Shown in pieces: positions 15,627-21,843 of a stretch of 31,188 nt of DNA. Every line of letters begins with the position of its first letter. Within the stretch, counting starts at the first letter, position 1. Under the pieces are notes generated by a model. That model was given only the letters and a program-made list of their open reading frames with translations. It did not search any database and was not told the origin of the DNA. Source of the DNA: a virus. Location: positions 1 to 31,188 of the IMG/VR virus record IMGVR_UViG_3300027963_000221; one strand, given 5' to 3'. The translations under genes and the position numbers were made by a program.

Positions 15627-16631
15627 ATGCCCTTGTATTCGGCAACTTGCCCCTTGCCTAAGAATCAGATGCTACGGAGGCATCGCACCGCAACGCCTTT
15701 TGCTCCTACCGATCTATCTGGCCTATCTCTATGGCTCAAGGCTGATGCTGGGGTAAGCACAACTCCAGAACAATTTATCAGTCAAATTATAATTAGCGGT
15801 GCTGGAACAACAACCTCTAATGGAACATATACAAGAGCATCTGGAGGGCTAACAACATTTAATGGGCCGAATGGAAATTATATTAATTATATAAGTGGTG
15901 TTGAGTGGGCTTTATTTGATACGCAACTTTACAATCCAAATAACGAAGATTATGGCAATGAAGCATACTATACTGAAGATTTTGCATATTGGTATATTGC
16001 AGGAGCAAACTTAGGAGAAAGCCCAGCACCATCTGGCACAATAACAAACAGCCCAACTGGCATCAATCTTGTCACAGTTTGGGCAGATCAAAGTGGGAAT
16101 GGAAATAATTTTACACCAGCATCTGGAACTGTCGTAAAATCAAATAACATTATAGGCTCTAATCCAGCAGTCTTATTTGATGGAGGCAGTCTTTTTGGAA
16201 ATGATATTGTAACAGCCAAAACAATCTATGCTGTAATTAAAACCCTTGCAATATCAGCAGAGCAATACGCCGCAATTTTGGAAGTAACTGGAGGTAGCTT
16301 ATATAGTGCTATTAGTGGAACTCAATGGGGTAGTTATTATGAATCTGAATCTTCCTCTGGGCAAACAATCCCAACCGAAACTGCTTCAATAATTGCAACA
16401 TTATCTGATGATGGTATTAATTATGAATTACGCAGAGACGGACAACAAGTTGTAAGTGGAACAGGAACAGGATTCACATCAAGATCAGCCGCCTATCTTG
16501 GTAGCGATTCAAGTGCTGGTCAGCCAGCCAATGTCTATATATCTGAAATTGTTGTTTATAACCGAGTCCTCACTACTCCAGAACGCCAGCAAGTCGAAGC
16601 GTATCTAAACGCTAAATACGCAATCTACTAA
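15627..16631 (+). CDS. LamG/concanavalin A-like adhesin with an inserted module
   Basis: The ends of the 334-residue protein form a LamG-like jelly roll: LSGLSLWLKADAGVS at about 30-45, then VTVWADQSGNGNNFTP, NPAVLFDGGS, and VYISEIVVYNRVLTTPERQQ near the C-terminus. Between about residues 50 and 145 a separate module, with SGAGTTTSNGTYTRASGG, NGNYINYISGVEWALFDT and a Tyr-rich DFAYWYIAG, is inserted in the first strand-loop. From about 15760 to 16560 the DNA is clearly more AT-rich than the flanks. It probably binds carbohydrate on the host or particle surface. TAAGGAG (15614-15620) is the ribosome-binding site and includes the previous stop. Confidence 0.7.
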   Translation: MPLYSATCPLPKNQMLRRHRTATPFAPTDLSGLSLWLKADAGVSTTPEQFISQIIISGAGTTTSNGTYTRASGGLTTFNGPNGNYINYISGVEWALFDTQLYNPNNEDYGNEAYYTEDFAYWYIAGANLGESPAPSGTITNSPTGINLVTVWADQSGNGNNFTPASGTVVKSNNIIGSNPAVLFDGGSLFGNDIVTAKTIYAVIKTLAISAEQYAAILEVTGGSLYSAISGTQWGSYYESESSSGQTIPTETASIIATLSDDGINYELRRDGQQVVSGTGTGFTSRSAAYLGSDSSAGQPANVYISEIVVYNRVLTTPERQQVEAYLNAKYAIY

Positions 16632-16632
16632 A

Positions 16633-16758
16633 ATGCCCCTCCTCCTCCTCACCCTCTTACTCTGCTCCTGCTCGCCACGGCCAGCCGAGAACACCGGCCT
16701 GCCTAACTATGATATGATGCAAGCCGCCGAGGACGCAGGGCAAACGCTTAGCAAGTAG
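16633..16758 (+). CDS. Small lipoprotein (41 aa), o-spanin-like
   Basis: Two bases after the adhesin stop, an ATG opens a 41-residue ORF starting MPLLLLTLLLCSCSPRP, a short signal sequence with a lipobox before Cys11 or Cys13. The mature part is about 30 residues, polar and Pro-containing. Size and form suggest an Rz1-like outer membrane spanin subunit or another small phage lipoprotein. With the two following genes it forms a small membrane-protein cluster separate from the main lysis cassette. Confidence 0.55.
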   Translation: MPLLLLTLLLCSCSPRPAENTGLPNYDMMQAAEDAGQTLSK

Positions 16759-16765
16759 AGCCGGT

Positions 16766-16906
16766 ATGATGCACCAATATACTTATGAGGATTTTATGTC
16801 CTCGCTTAAATGGCTTGAGGCCGAGGGTTACATAGAGAAGTTCTATGATAACAACGGCGATCTATGCGTCCGAATCTGCGAAGGAGCAGAGGATTGTGAA
16901 GTATGA
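16766..16906 (+). CDS. Hypothetical small acidic protein (46 aa)
   Basis: The 46-residue product contains YEDFMSSLKWLEAEGYIEKF followed by a DNNGDLCVRIC hairpin, reminiscent of half a winged helix; no family is recognised. It starts 7 nt after the lipoprotein stop (two consecutive ATG codons, 16766 and 16769) and ends in an ATGA overlap with the coiled-coil membrane protein, which supports translation. It may simply couple the lipoprotein to the next gene. Confidence 0.5.
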   Translation: MMHQYTYEDFMSSLKWLEAEGYIEKFYDNNGDLCVRICEGAEDCEV

Positions 16907-17178
16907 GCGCAGACCAAGTTGCAGAACTTCAAGAGCGTTTATCTGTTGTCCGTGAGGCAATCGCAAGAATAGAAGAAAGACAGCAAAGTATAATTTCCGT
17001 TATAGAACGCCACACTAGCGAGCTGGCTCAATGGACAGCCAAGATCAATGGCAAGGTGGACACCCTAGAGAGGGAGTCGCACACCATCAAAACTAAGCTA
17101 TGGTTAGTTGCGCTAGTGTCGGGGGCGGTGTTTTCTACAATCTGGGAACTGATTAAAGTGCGGGTGTTCCCACGATAA
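16903..17178 (+). CDS. XhlA-like coiled-coil membrane protein (holin/lysis-associated)
   Basis: Residues 1-65 of this 91-residue protein are a charged coiled coil (VAELQERLSVVREAIARIEE). A single transmembrane helix follows (LWLVALVSGAVFSTIWELI, about 66-84), with a short basic tail KVRVFPR. This is the layout of haemolysin XhlA-type phage proteins, which act with holins. Alternatively it could be a spanin-like or tail-associated membrane protein. Its start overlaps the previous stop by 4 nt. It stands about 8.5 kb before the canonical lysis cassette. Confidence 0.6.
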   Translation: MSADQVAELQERLSVVREAIARIEERQQSIISVIERHTSELAQWTAKINGKVDTLERESHTIKTKLWLVALVSGAVFSTIWELIKVRVFPR

Positions 17179-17200
17179 TTTGACACAAGCAAAGGAGATT

Positions 17201-17236
17201 ATGAAAAATACACTTTCTAACGAGGTTTCAATCTAA
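17201..17236 (+). CDS. 11-residue leader mini-ORF coupled to the tail tube gene
   Basis: TTGACA (17180-17185) and AAAGGAG (17191-17197) precede an ATG at 17201 that reads MKNTLSNEVSI and stops with TAA at 17234-17236, overlapping the ATG of the next gene (TAATG). The tail tube gene itself has only GAGG about 10 nt upstream, inside this mini-ORF. The arrangement suggests that ribosomes loaded at the leader reinitiate on the tail tube gene, or that the leader regulates it. The Shine-Dalgarno spacing to the leader ATG is short (3 nt after GGAG). Confidence 0.45.
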   Translation: MKNTLSNEVSI

Positions 17237-17583
17237 TGGCGGCCGTTACTATTGGCACGCAGGGCTTGTCCTTCGGCTTGGTTGGGGAAGCTGGTATCGG
17301 ACTGGTTCAGAGCTTTTCAGAGGCTCGTAATGTTGAGAAAAATGAGGTGCGAAATAATTTGGGCGATATAGTTGCCATCGGATACTTCAACGCCACGACC
17401 TCCTATTCACTCTCTGTTGCTATTACTGGCTCGTACAATGTGACCGCAGGGGCGGCTCTTGCGGCGTTGGCAAATGCAACCACTCTAGGCACAACTCGCA
17501 TCGACTCCATCACGCTAAACAAGTCTAACGATGCCTTTGTGACCCTCGATATCTCGGCTACTGGCTACCCGAACGTAACTTAA
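17236..17583 (+). CDS. Putative major tail (tube) protein
   Basis: The 115-residue protein is beta-rich: VTIGTQGLSFGLVGEAG, NLGDIVAIGYFNATTSYSL, SVAITGSYNVT and a terminal VTLDISATGYPNV strand. This pattern, in which the NLGDIVAIG loop is followed by paired strands, fits a minimal tail-tube fold. The gene lies just upstream of the gpG/gpGT unit and the tape measure candidate, where the major tail protein is expected. It is shorter than lambda gpV because it lacks an Ig-like C-terminal domain. Expression is probably coupled to the 11-residue leader. A hairpin follows its stop. Confidence 0.6.
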   Translation: MAAVTIGTQGLSFGLVGEAGIGLVQSFSEARNVEKNEVRNNLGDIVAIGYFNATTSYSLSVAITGSYNVTAGAALAALANATTLGTTRIDSITLNKSNDAFVTLDISATGYPNVT

Positions 17584-17584
17584 T

Positions 17585-17601
17585 AGAGGTTCTAAACCTC
17601 T
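17585..17601 (+). other. Small RNA hairpin after the tail tube gene
   Basis: AGAGGTT (17585-17591) and AACCTCT (17595-17601) form a perfect 7-bp stem with a CTA loop, starting 2 nt after the stop codon. No T-tract follows, so it is not a normal terminator. It could protect the 3' end of a tail tube message, act as an RNA-processing site, or cause partial attenuation. Confidence 0.5.
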
Positions 17602-17619
17602 TAATGAAATCCTAAACTT

Positions 17620-17994
17620 ATGACCGAAGCCTACTGGGGAACGACTAATATAAAAGTAGCGAGTGCCGTTGCTTCCTTTGGGGCAAAGCCAAGACAACTC
17701 GACCCAGTAACGAGAACTATTAAAGAAAGCGGGGAGGTTCAGGCTACCTTCTGGTTCGAGGCTGGGGCAGGGGCAGAGGCAAAGGCAGAAATGGAACGCC
17801 CTTGGTCAGAAATGAGGAGCGACCCAGAAAGCCCTATTAGGTATGTTCGAGCGGCCTTGGAGAACCGAGAAACCTTCTTGGGGCTTCTCAAGAGGGCAGT
17901 TCCGGTGCGGGTGATACAAAGGGGCGGGCAAACTCTACTCATCTCAGAAAACGCAACCTCGGAACAAAGAAGGGCAATCCTAAAGCATCTATGA
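17620..17994 (+). CDS. Hypothetical tail-region protein (124 aa)
   Basis: This 124-residue protein is not recognised. It begins MTEAYWGTTNIKVASAV, has a central AGAGAEAKAEMERPWSEMR helix, and an alpha-helical, basic C-terminal half (RRAILKHL). Between the tail tube and the gpG-like chaperone it could be a tail assembly factor. Its TGA overlaps the ATG of the chaperone gene (ATGA), so the two are probably translated together. Confidence 0.6.
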   Translation: MTEAYWGTTNIKVASAVASFGAKPRQLDPVTRTIKESGEVQATFWFEAGAGAEAKAEMERPWSEMRSDPESPIRYVRAALENRETFLGLLKRAVPVRVIQRGGQTLLISENATSEQRRAILKHL

Positions 17995-18371
17995 GCATAT
18001 CCCTCGATGAAGAACTAAACTCGGCCTTTATATCCCCAGAAAAGGAGTTTATGGGCGAGAAACTAGCACCCTATACGGAAGGCTCTCGCTTGCTCCTTTT
18101 GCAAGTAAGGGACGATAACGACTCCTCGATCTACTTTATATGGTCGTTCATCTATATGCACATCCAAATTGCCAAGAGTAGGAAAGAAGCGATCAAACTG
18201 GCTTGGAATCGGGACTTGTTTCGTGAAAAAATTATGGACTTTATTGAGGGCAAGACAGAAGCAGATCGAGATATAGCCACTCAAATCGTCTCTAGCATTT
18301 TGGACGAAGCTCAAAAAGGCAGAGTTGATGTTATCCCAGCCCCTCATCAGCCAGACTTGGGAAACGCCTAA
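17991..18371 (+). CDS. Tail assembly chaperone, gpG-like
   Basis: The 126-residue product is mostly helical and acidic (LSISPEKEFMG-type N-terminus, then SSIYFIWSFIYMHIQIAKSR and a C-terminal helix DRDIATQIVSSILDEAQKG). Size, position just before the tape measure candidate, and the slippery heptamer near its 3' end match lambda gpG and its counterparts. It would bind the tape measure protein and prevent aggregation during tail assembly. Most ribosomes should stop at TAA 18369-18371; a minority should shift into the -1 frame. Confidence 0.75.
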   Translation: MSISLDEELNSAFISPEKEFMGEKLAPYTEGSRLLLLQVRDDNDSSIYFIWSFIYMHIQIAKSRKEAIKLAWNRDLFREKIMDFIEGKTEADRDIATQIVSSILDEAQKGRVDVIPAPHQPDLGNA

Positions 18372-18577
18372 CGCCAGCGGGAACAGCAAGTTTTGTGTTC
18401 TCGTTGGCAGAACGAACCGGTTGGAGCATAGATTATATCTTATGGAACATTCCTTTAGCCCTAATAACTCAAGCAACTCATACCTATCTATGGCAAAATG
18501 GAGCGAAGTGCCGGCGGGTGCTTACAGAGATAGGTGAGGATAGGGAAAACCTAGAGAGGCTATTGGGTATAGTTTAA
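17991..18577 (+). CDS. gpGT-like frameshift fusion of the tail assembly chaperone
   Basis: The -1 frame is open from 18329 to the TAA at 18575-18577. After slippage on G GGA AAC the ribosome would continue at 18365 with RLTPAGTASFVFSLAERTGW and a T domain (SIDYILWNIPLALITQATH) for a total of about 195 residues. The T domain resembles second tail chaperone domains (AERTGW-x-I pattern). It would contact the tail tube protein in the gpGT manner. A GTG at 18395 could also start the T part on its own, but the exact slippery heptamer in the overlap makes fusion the better reading. Confidence 0.8.
18359..18365 (+). promoter_or_regulatory. Programmed -1 ribosomal frameshift site G GGA AAC
   Basis: GGGAAAC lies in the correct phase (X XXY YYZ = G GGA AAC) relative to the gpG-like frame, two codons before its stop. 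It falls inside the 43-nt region where both frames are open. Lambda uses G GGA AAG at the same gene boundary. No clear upstream Shine-Dalgarno-like stimulator or downstream pseudoknot was found by eye. Confidence 0.88.
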
Positions 18578-18593
18578 CACAAAGAAGAAGTTT

Positions 18594-19370
18594 ATGGGCA
18601 ATCTATTCAAATTAGATGTGACGGAGTTTAATAGGACGATTGACCTATACTTAGACCTCACACGCCGAGACAGAATCAATGAGCTTAATCGCAGGGCGGC
18701 TAACATTTGTGCAAGGGCAAGCAAGCTAACAAAAAGATCAGACCCAGAAGATATTGTCGATGATATGAAAGCGGTTGAAACAGTTACGGCTTCTTATGTT
18801 AAAAAGACAAAGAAAAGGGGTGAGTATGTTGCACTAAGCAAGGGTGGAAAGACAACACAGAAGCAAGCAACTGTTAATTATATGGGTAGTCAAGAGGCTT
18901 TCAAGATTGCAAATTGGAGGCTTGCTAGAGGAAAAAGATTAGGATTCTACAATAAGTTTCCAGCTAAATTGGCAGGGCCGGGTAAGGGCAAAAAGGGAGG
19001 GACAGCAAGCCAGTTCTATAATAAGTTTGTTAAGCGAGCAAAGTCATCAGCCGGATACATTGCCGCTGGTTGGTTGCCAGCCTTCTATCATTTTAGCAGA
19101 AAGACTATTGGGAAAACAATTCAGCCAGATAATGTTTTATTAAAATTCTTCAGGGCATTAAAAGGAAGTGCTGGGCTAGGATACGGAATTGACAATGTTT
19201 TTGCTGAAGGCGATGTGATTAAGGCAGTATTTGTTAATGCGGCCGCAGGAGTAGCAAAAATTGGGCAAGGTTCTTTGCAAAATGCAATCAATGAAGAAGA
19301 GGCCGATATGAAGGAAAAGATTGCTGAAAAGCAACAAGAGATTGCTGACAAGGTTAATAGAATAAGGTAA
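18594..19370 (+). CDS. Hypothetical basic tail-associated protein (258 aa)
   Basis: The protein has an N-terminal helical region (FKLDVTEFNRTIDLYLDLTR), then a Lys/Gly-rich central part (KKTKKRGEYVALSKGG, GPGKGKKGGTASQFYNKF), a segment with SSAGYIAAGWLPAFYHFSRK, and a helical C-terminus with many Glu and Gln (MKEKIAEKQQEIADKVNRI). No family is recognised. Its location between the tail chaperone and the tape measure candidate suggests a tail assembly or minor tail role. TTAACA, containing the upstream stop, lies 20 nt before the ATG, with AAGAAGAAG as a weak ribosome-binding site. Confidence 0.6.
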   Translation: MGNLFKLDVTEFNRTIDLYLDLTRRDRINELNRRAANICARASKLTKRSDPEDIVDDMKAVETVTASYVKKTKKRGEYVALSKGGKTTQKQATVNYMGSQEAFKIANWRLARGKRLGFYNKFPAKLAGPGKGKKGGTASQFYNKFVKRAKSSAGYIAAGWLPAFYHFSRKTIGKTIQPDNVLLKFFRALKGSAGLGYGIDNVFAEGDVIKAVFVNAAAGVAKIGQGSLQNAINEEEADMKEKIAEKQQEIADKVNRIR

Positions 19371-19375
19371 TATAT

Positions 19376-20680
19376 ATGGCTTTTGTATTAAAAGGAGAGA
19401 TCGAGCTTGATGGACGCAAGGCCACGACTGGCTTGCGGGCAGTTCAGAAAGAAGCCACAAAGACGGCTAGCACATTCAAGCAATCTGACGCATCGGCTCA
19501 AAAGCTGGGCAAGACGCTTGTTAGTCTTGGGCTTAATGCAAGCAAGGCGGGGACATCCCTAGGTATGTTGGCAAGGCTTGGAACTGGTGGAATCTTTGGG
19601 TATGCCGTTATCGGCGCAATGAATAAGTTTGGGGAAACAGTCAAACAAGCATCGACAGATTATTATTCAGCACAAAAAGATTTAGCAGATGCCTTTGAAA
19701 CATCTTTCAAAAGCACAAGTGTTGACCAAGCAAGGGCAGGGCTGGAAAAGACTCAAGATACAATCGAATCTTTGCGTGGGAAAATAACTCAACTCGGCCC
19801 TATGGCAGGAATAATGAAGGGGATAGAAAAAGTATTTAACCTTGATCTTGGTGTATCCAGCACAGAAAAAACACTTAAAGACACTCAAGCTCTTTTAGAC
19901 TCAGAAATGCAGTTGCTCGCAACAAGACAGCAAGAAGAAAAGATAACAAAGCAAGGAAAAGAAGAAGCAGAAAACACAGAGCGAACAGTTAAACAAAATA
20001 AGATACTTCGCCAGCTAAATGCGGTAAGAAATAAAACACAAGCAGATTTTGTTACTGACGCAAAGGCAGAGTTAGAATTAGCAAAATATCAACTTGCTTT
20101 AATAAATCAACAAATAGAGCAATTATATAAGTTAAAAGATGTTGGTGTAAATATAAAACTAATAGATGATCTTACCAGAAAGGGAAGAGAAAAAGACCTA
20201 GAGGTGGCACAAAAAAGACTATCACTTGAACAAGCCTCTCAAAAACGAAAAGCTGATGTCGCAAAAGTTGCCTCAGAGACTGGCGGTGGCATACTTGGTG
20301 CAAGCAAGGCTGGTGGTCAAGCTCTCGATTTGGCTAGAAAACAAAGGGAACGACAATTAAAGACAGAAAATTTTAAGGTTGCCGAGAAGATTGCCCCCAC
20401 CCAAAGGGACAGAGAAAAGCTGGCCGCACAACAAGCCGCAGGAGAGATGCCGTCATTGGGAGAAAAGATTCGAGGAGGTCTAACCGGCGTTGACCCATCA
20501 CAACTTGCAAGGGAATCGGCCGCAACTAAATTTGAAAAAGACCGATCAGTTGGCAAGGGCACACTTGGTAGTCCACCAATAGGCGAATTAGGCAAAGAAC
20601 AAAGTAGTTTAGGTAAAGAGACTTTACAAGCAATCAAGGCATTGGTTGACCTTATGAAATCTGGGCCACTTGTAAATTAA
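19376..20680 (+). CDS. Putative tape measure protein (short)
   Basis: This 434-residue, Ala/Lys/Gln-rich helical protein follows the gpG/gpGT unit. It begins LKGEIELDGRKATTGLRAVQ, has an Ala/Gly-rich segment (SLGMLARLGTGGIFGYAVIG, about 60-82) that may be the membrane-interacting part, then long coiled coils (TEKTLKDTQALLDSEMQLLA; EELARQKRERQ-like repeats) and a Gly/Pro-rich C-terminus. This is the tape measure profile, though short. By the usual relation of about 0.15 nm per residue the tail would be about 65 nm. The start is in the motif ATATATGGC with no Shine-Dalgarno sequence. Confidence 0.55.
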   Translation: MAFVLKGEIELDGRKATTGLRAVQKEATKTASTFKQSDASAQKLGKTLVSLGLNASKAGTSLGMLARLGTGGIFGYAVIGAMNKFGETVKQASTDYYSAQKDLADAFETSFKSTSVDQARAGLEKTQDTIESLRGKITQLGPMAGIMKGIEKVFNLDLGVSSTEKTLKDTQALLDSEMQLLATRQQEEKITKQGKEEAENTERTVKQNKILRQLNAVRNKTQADFVTDAKAELELAKYQLALINQQIEQLYKLKDVGVNIKLIDDLTRKGREKDLEVAQKRLSLEQASQKRKADVAKVASETGGGILGASKAGGQALDLARKQRERQLKTENFKVAEKIAPTQRDREKLAAQQAAGEMPSLGEKIRGGLTGVDPSQLARESAATKFEKDRSVGKGTLGSPPIGELGKEQSSLGKETLQAIKALVDLMKSGPLVN

Positions 20681-20684
20681 ATAT

Positions 20685-21560
20685 ATGGCATTCACAATAG
20701 TTGGCTTGACCGCAAACAAGATAGTTCTTAAGCGTGAGAATGTTCATACTGACCCCAACGGCCTAAATACTATAATTATGAATTTTGCGGTTAGAACACA
20801 AGATATACCTGATGTTCAGCCTAAAATTGGAGATTCACACGCACAAGTTTGCAATACAGCTGGTATTTCCAAACCAACTTTATGGGGATATATGAAGGTA
20901 GTATCCGTAAATACGGAAGAGCAGGATGGCGGATTGAGTGAAATGATCGTTACATTTGAAGGACTAATGTATAGTGGAACAATGCCTCTGCCGATTGTAA
21001 GATATATACCAACAGAAGGACAAGGCATTTACGGCCCCCCGATAGTTATACAAGCCGAATATGTTACACTTCAAACTGACACTCAGTTCCTTGCACTATT
21101 TGACCCACAAAATAATTTAGCCCAACCAGTTCTTTGGTTTGCACAAAGGAAAAAAATGCCAAAATATATTAACGGATATGAAATGCCAAAAGACCCCCAA
21201 GAGGCATTTTATGCCACTCCGGGTACTGGTGGTGGAATTATTCAAGAATATCTTGGCTATTGTTATTTATCCGTAGCTTGTGAGCGCAGGGGTGGAGTGC
21301 TTCTTGTTACAAGCACTTTTGGAGAAGTGCAGAATATTGCTCAAGTTATTGGATGTTGGGTGGCACGAGAGGTCTATGGCGAGAGCAATCCAGACTGGTT
21401 ATTGTTTAGAAGCTGGTTGGTTAATCTTGCCCCTAAATGGTTATTAAATGGATATATTAAATATGGAGAAAGAATTGCCAGATTGATACGCAATAAGAAA
21501 TTAATCAAATGGTTGATCAGATTGTGGATGGATTCAAAAATAAACAAGATTAGGATATAG
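20685..21560 (+). CDS. Putative tail tip/baseplate structural protein (291 aa)
   Basis: The first two thirds are beta-rich (FTIVGLTANKIVLKRENV; GYMKVVSVNTEEQDGGLSEM; GIYGPPIVIQAEYVTL), and a Tyr/Gly-rich segment, GGGIIQEYLGYCYLSVACER, occurs around 185-204. The last 60 residues are unusually basic and hydrophobic (WLLNGYIKYGERIARLIRNK), like an amphipathic membrane-seeking helix. Position after the tape measure suggests distal tail or tail tip. No family is recognised. It starts 4 nt after the tape measure stop at AAATATATGGC. Confidence 0.55.
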   Translation: MAFTIVGLTANKIVLKRENVHTDPNGLNTIIMNFAVRTQDIPDVQPKIGDSHAQVCNTAGISKPTLWGYMKVVSVNTEEQDGGLSEMIVTFEGLMYSGTMPLPIVRYIPTEGQGIYGPPIVIQAEYVTLQTDTQFLALFDPQNNLAQPVLWFAQRKKMPKYINGYEMPKDPQEAFYATPGTGGGIIQEYLGYCYLSVACERRGGVLLVTSTFGEVQNIAQVIGCWVAREVYGESNPDWLLFRSWLVNLAPKWLLNGYIKYGERIARLIRNKKLIKWLIRLWMDSKINKIRI

Positions 21561-21564
21561 AGGA

Positions 21565-21819
21565 ATGAGGTCGACCGAATTAAAGGAGTTGCAGGGGGCT
21601 TCTAGAATATCCCTTGGGTTTGTGAATAGTCTTATTAGAAGAATTGAATGCACAAAACCTCTCGCCGGGTCTTACATTAGCATCACTCAAGAAGATAACG
21701 GATATAAGATAAATTTGATTGGGGGCAGTTCCGTATTTAACGCAGTAACCTATGAATTAAATGTATGCTCAAATGGAACTCCGGACACCATAATTGTATA
21801 TGGCGAAAAAAAAGAATAG
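21565..21819 (+). CDS. Small protein sharing a C-terminal VCSNG motif with the next fibre gene
   Basis: The 84-residue protein has an N-terminal helical part (LQGASRISLGFVNSLIRRIE) and a beta C-terminus ending YELNVCSNGTPDTIIVYG. The same ending (VTINVCSNGSPSTLVVL) closes the following fibre protein, and the DNA there is identical over 19 nt. It could be a small accessory subunit of the tail tip or fibre whose last strands associate with the fibre. It starts 4 nt after the previous stop, with AGAGGA upstream. Confidence 0.5.
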   Translation: MRSTELKELQGASRISLGFVNSLIRRIECTKPLAGSYISITQEDNGYKINLIGGSSVFNAVTYELNVCSNGTPDTIIVYGEKKE

Positions 21820-21843
21820 TACATTGACCCCCAATAGAAGATT

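Noticed and set aside
18325-18537. A third frame ORF over the gpG/gpT junction
   Set aside because: The -1 frame with the slippery site explains the region; this frame has no recognisable sequence.
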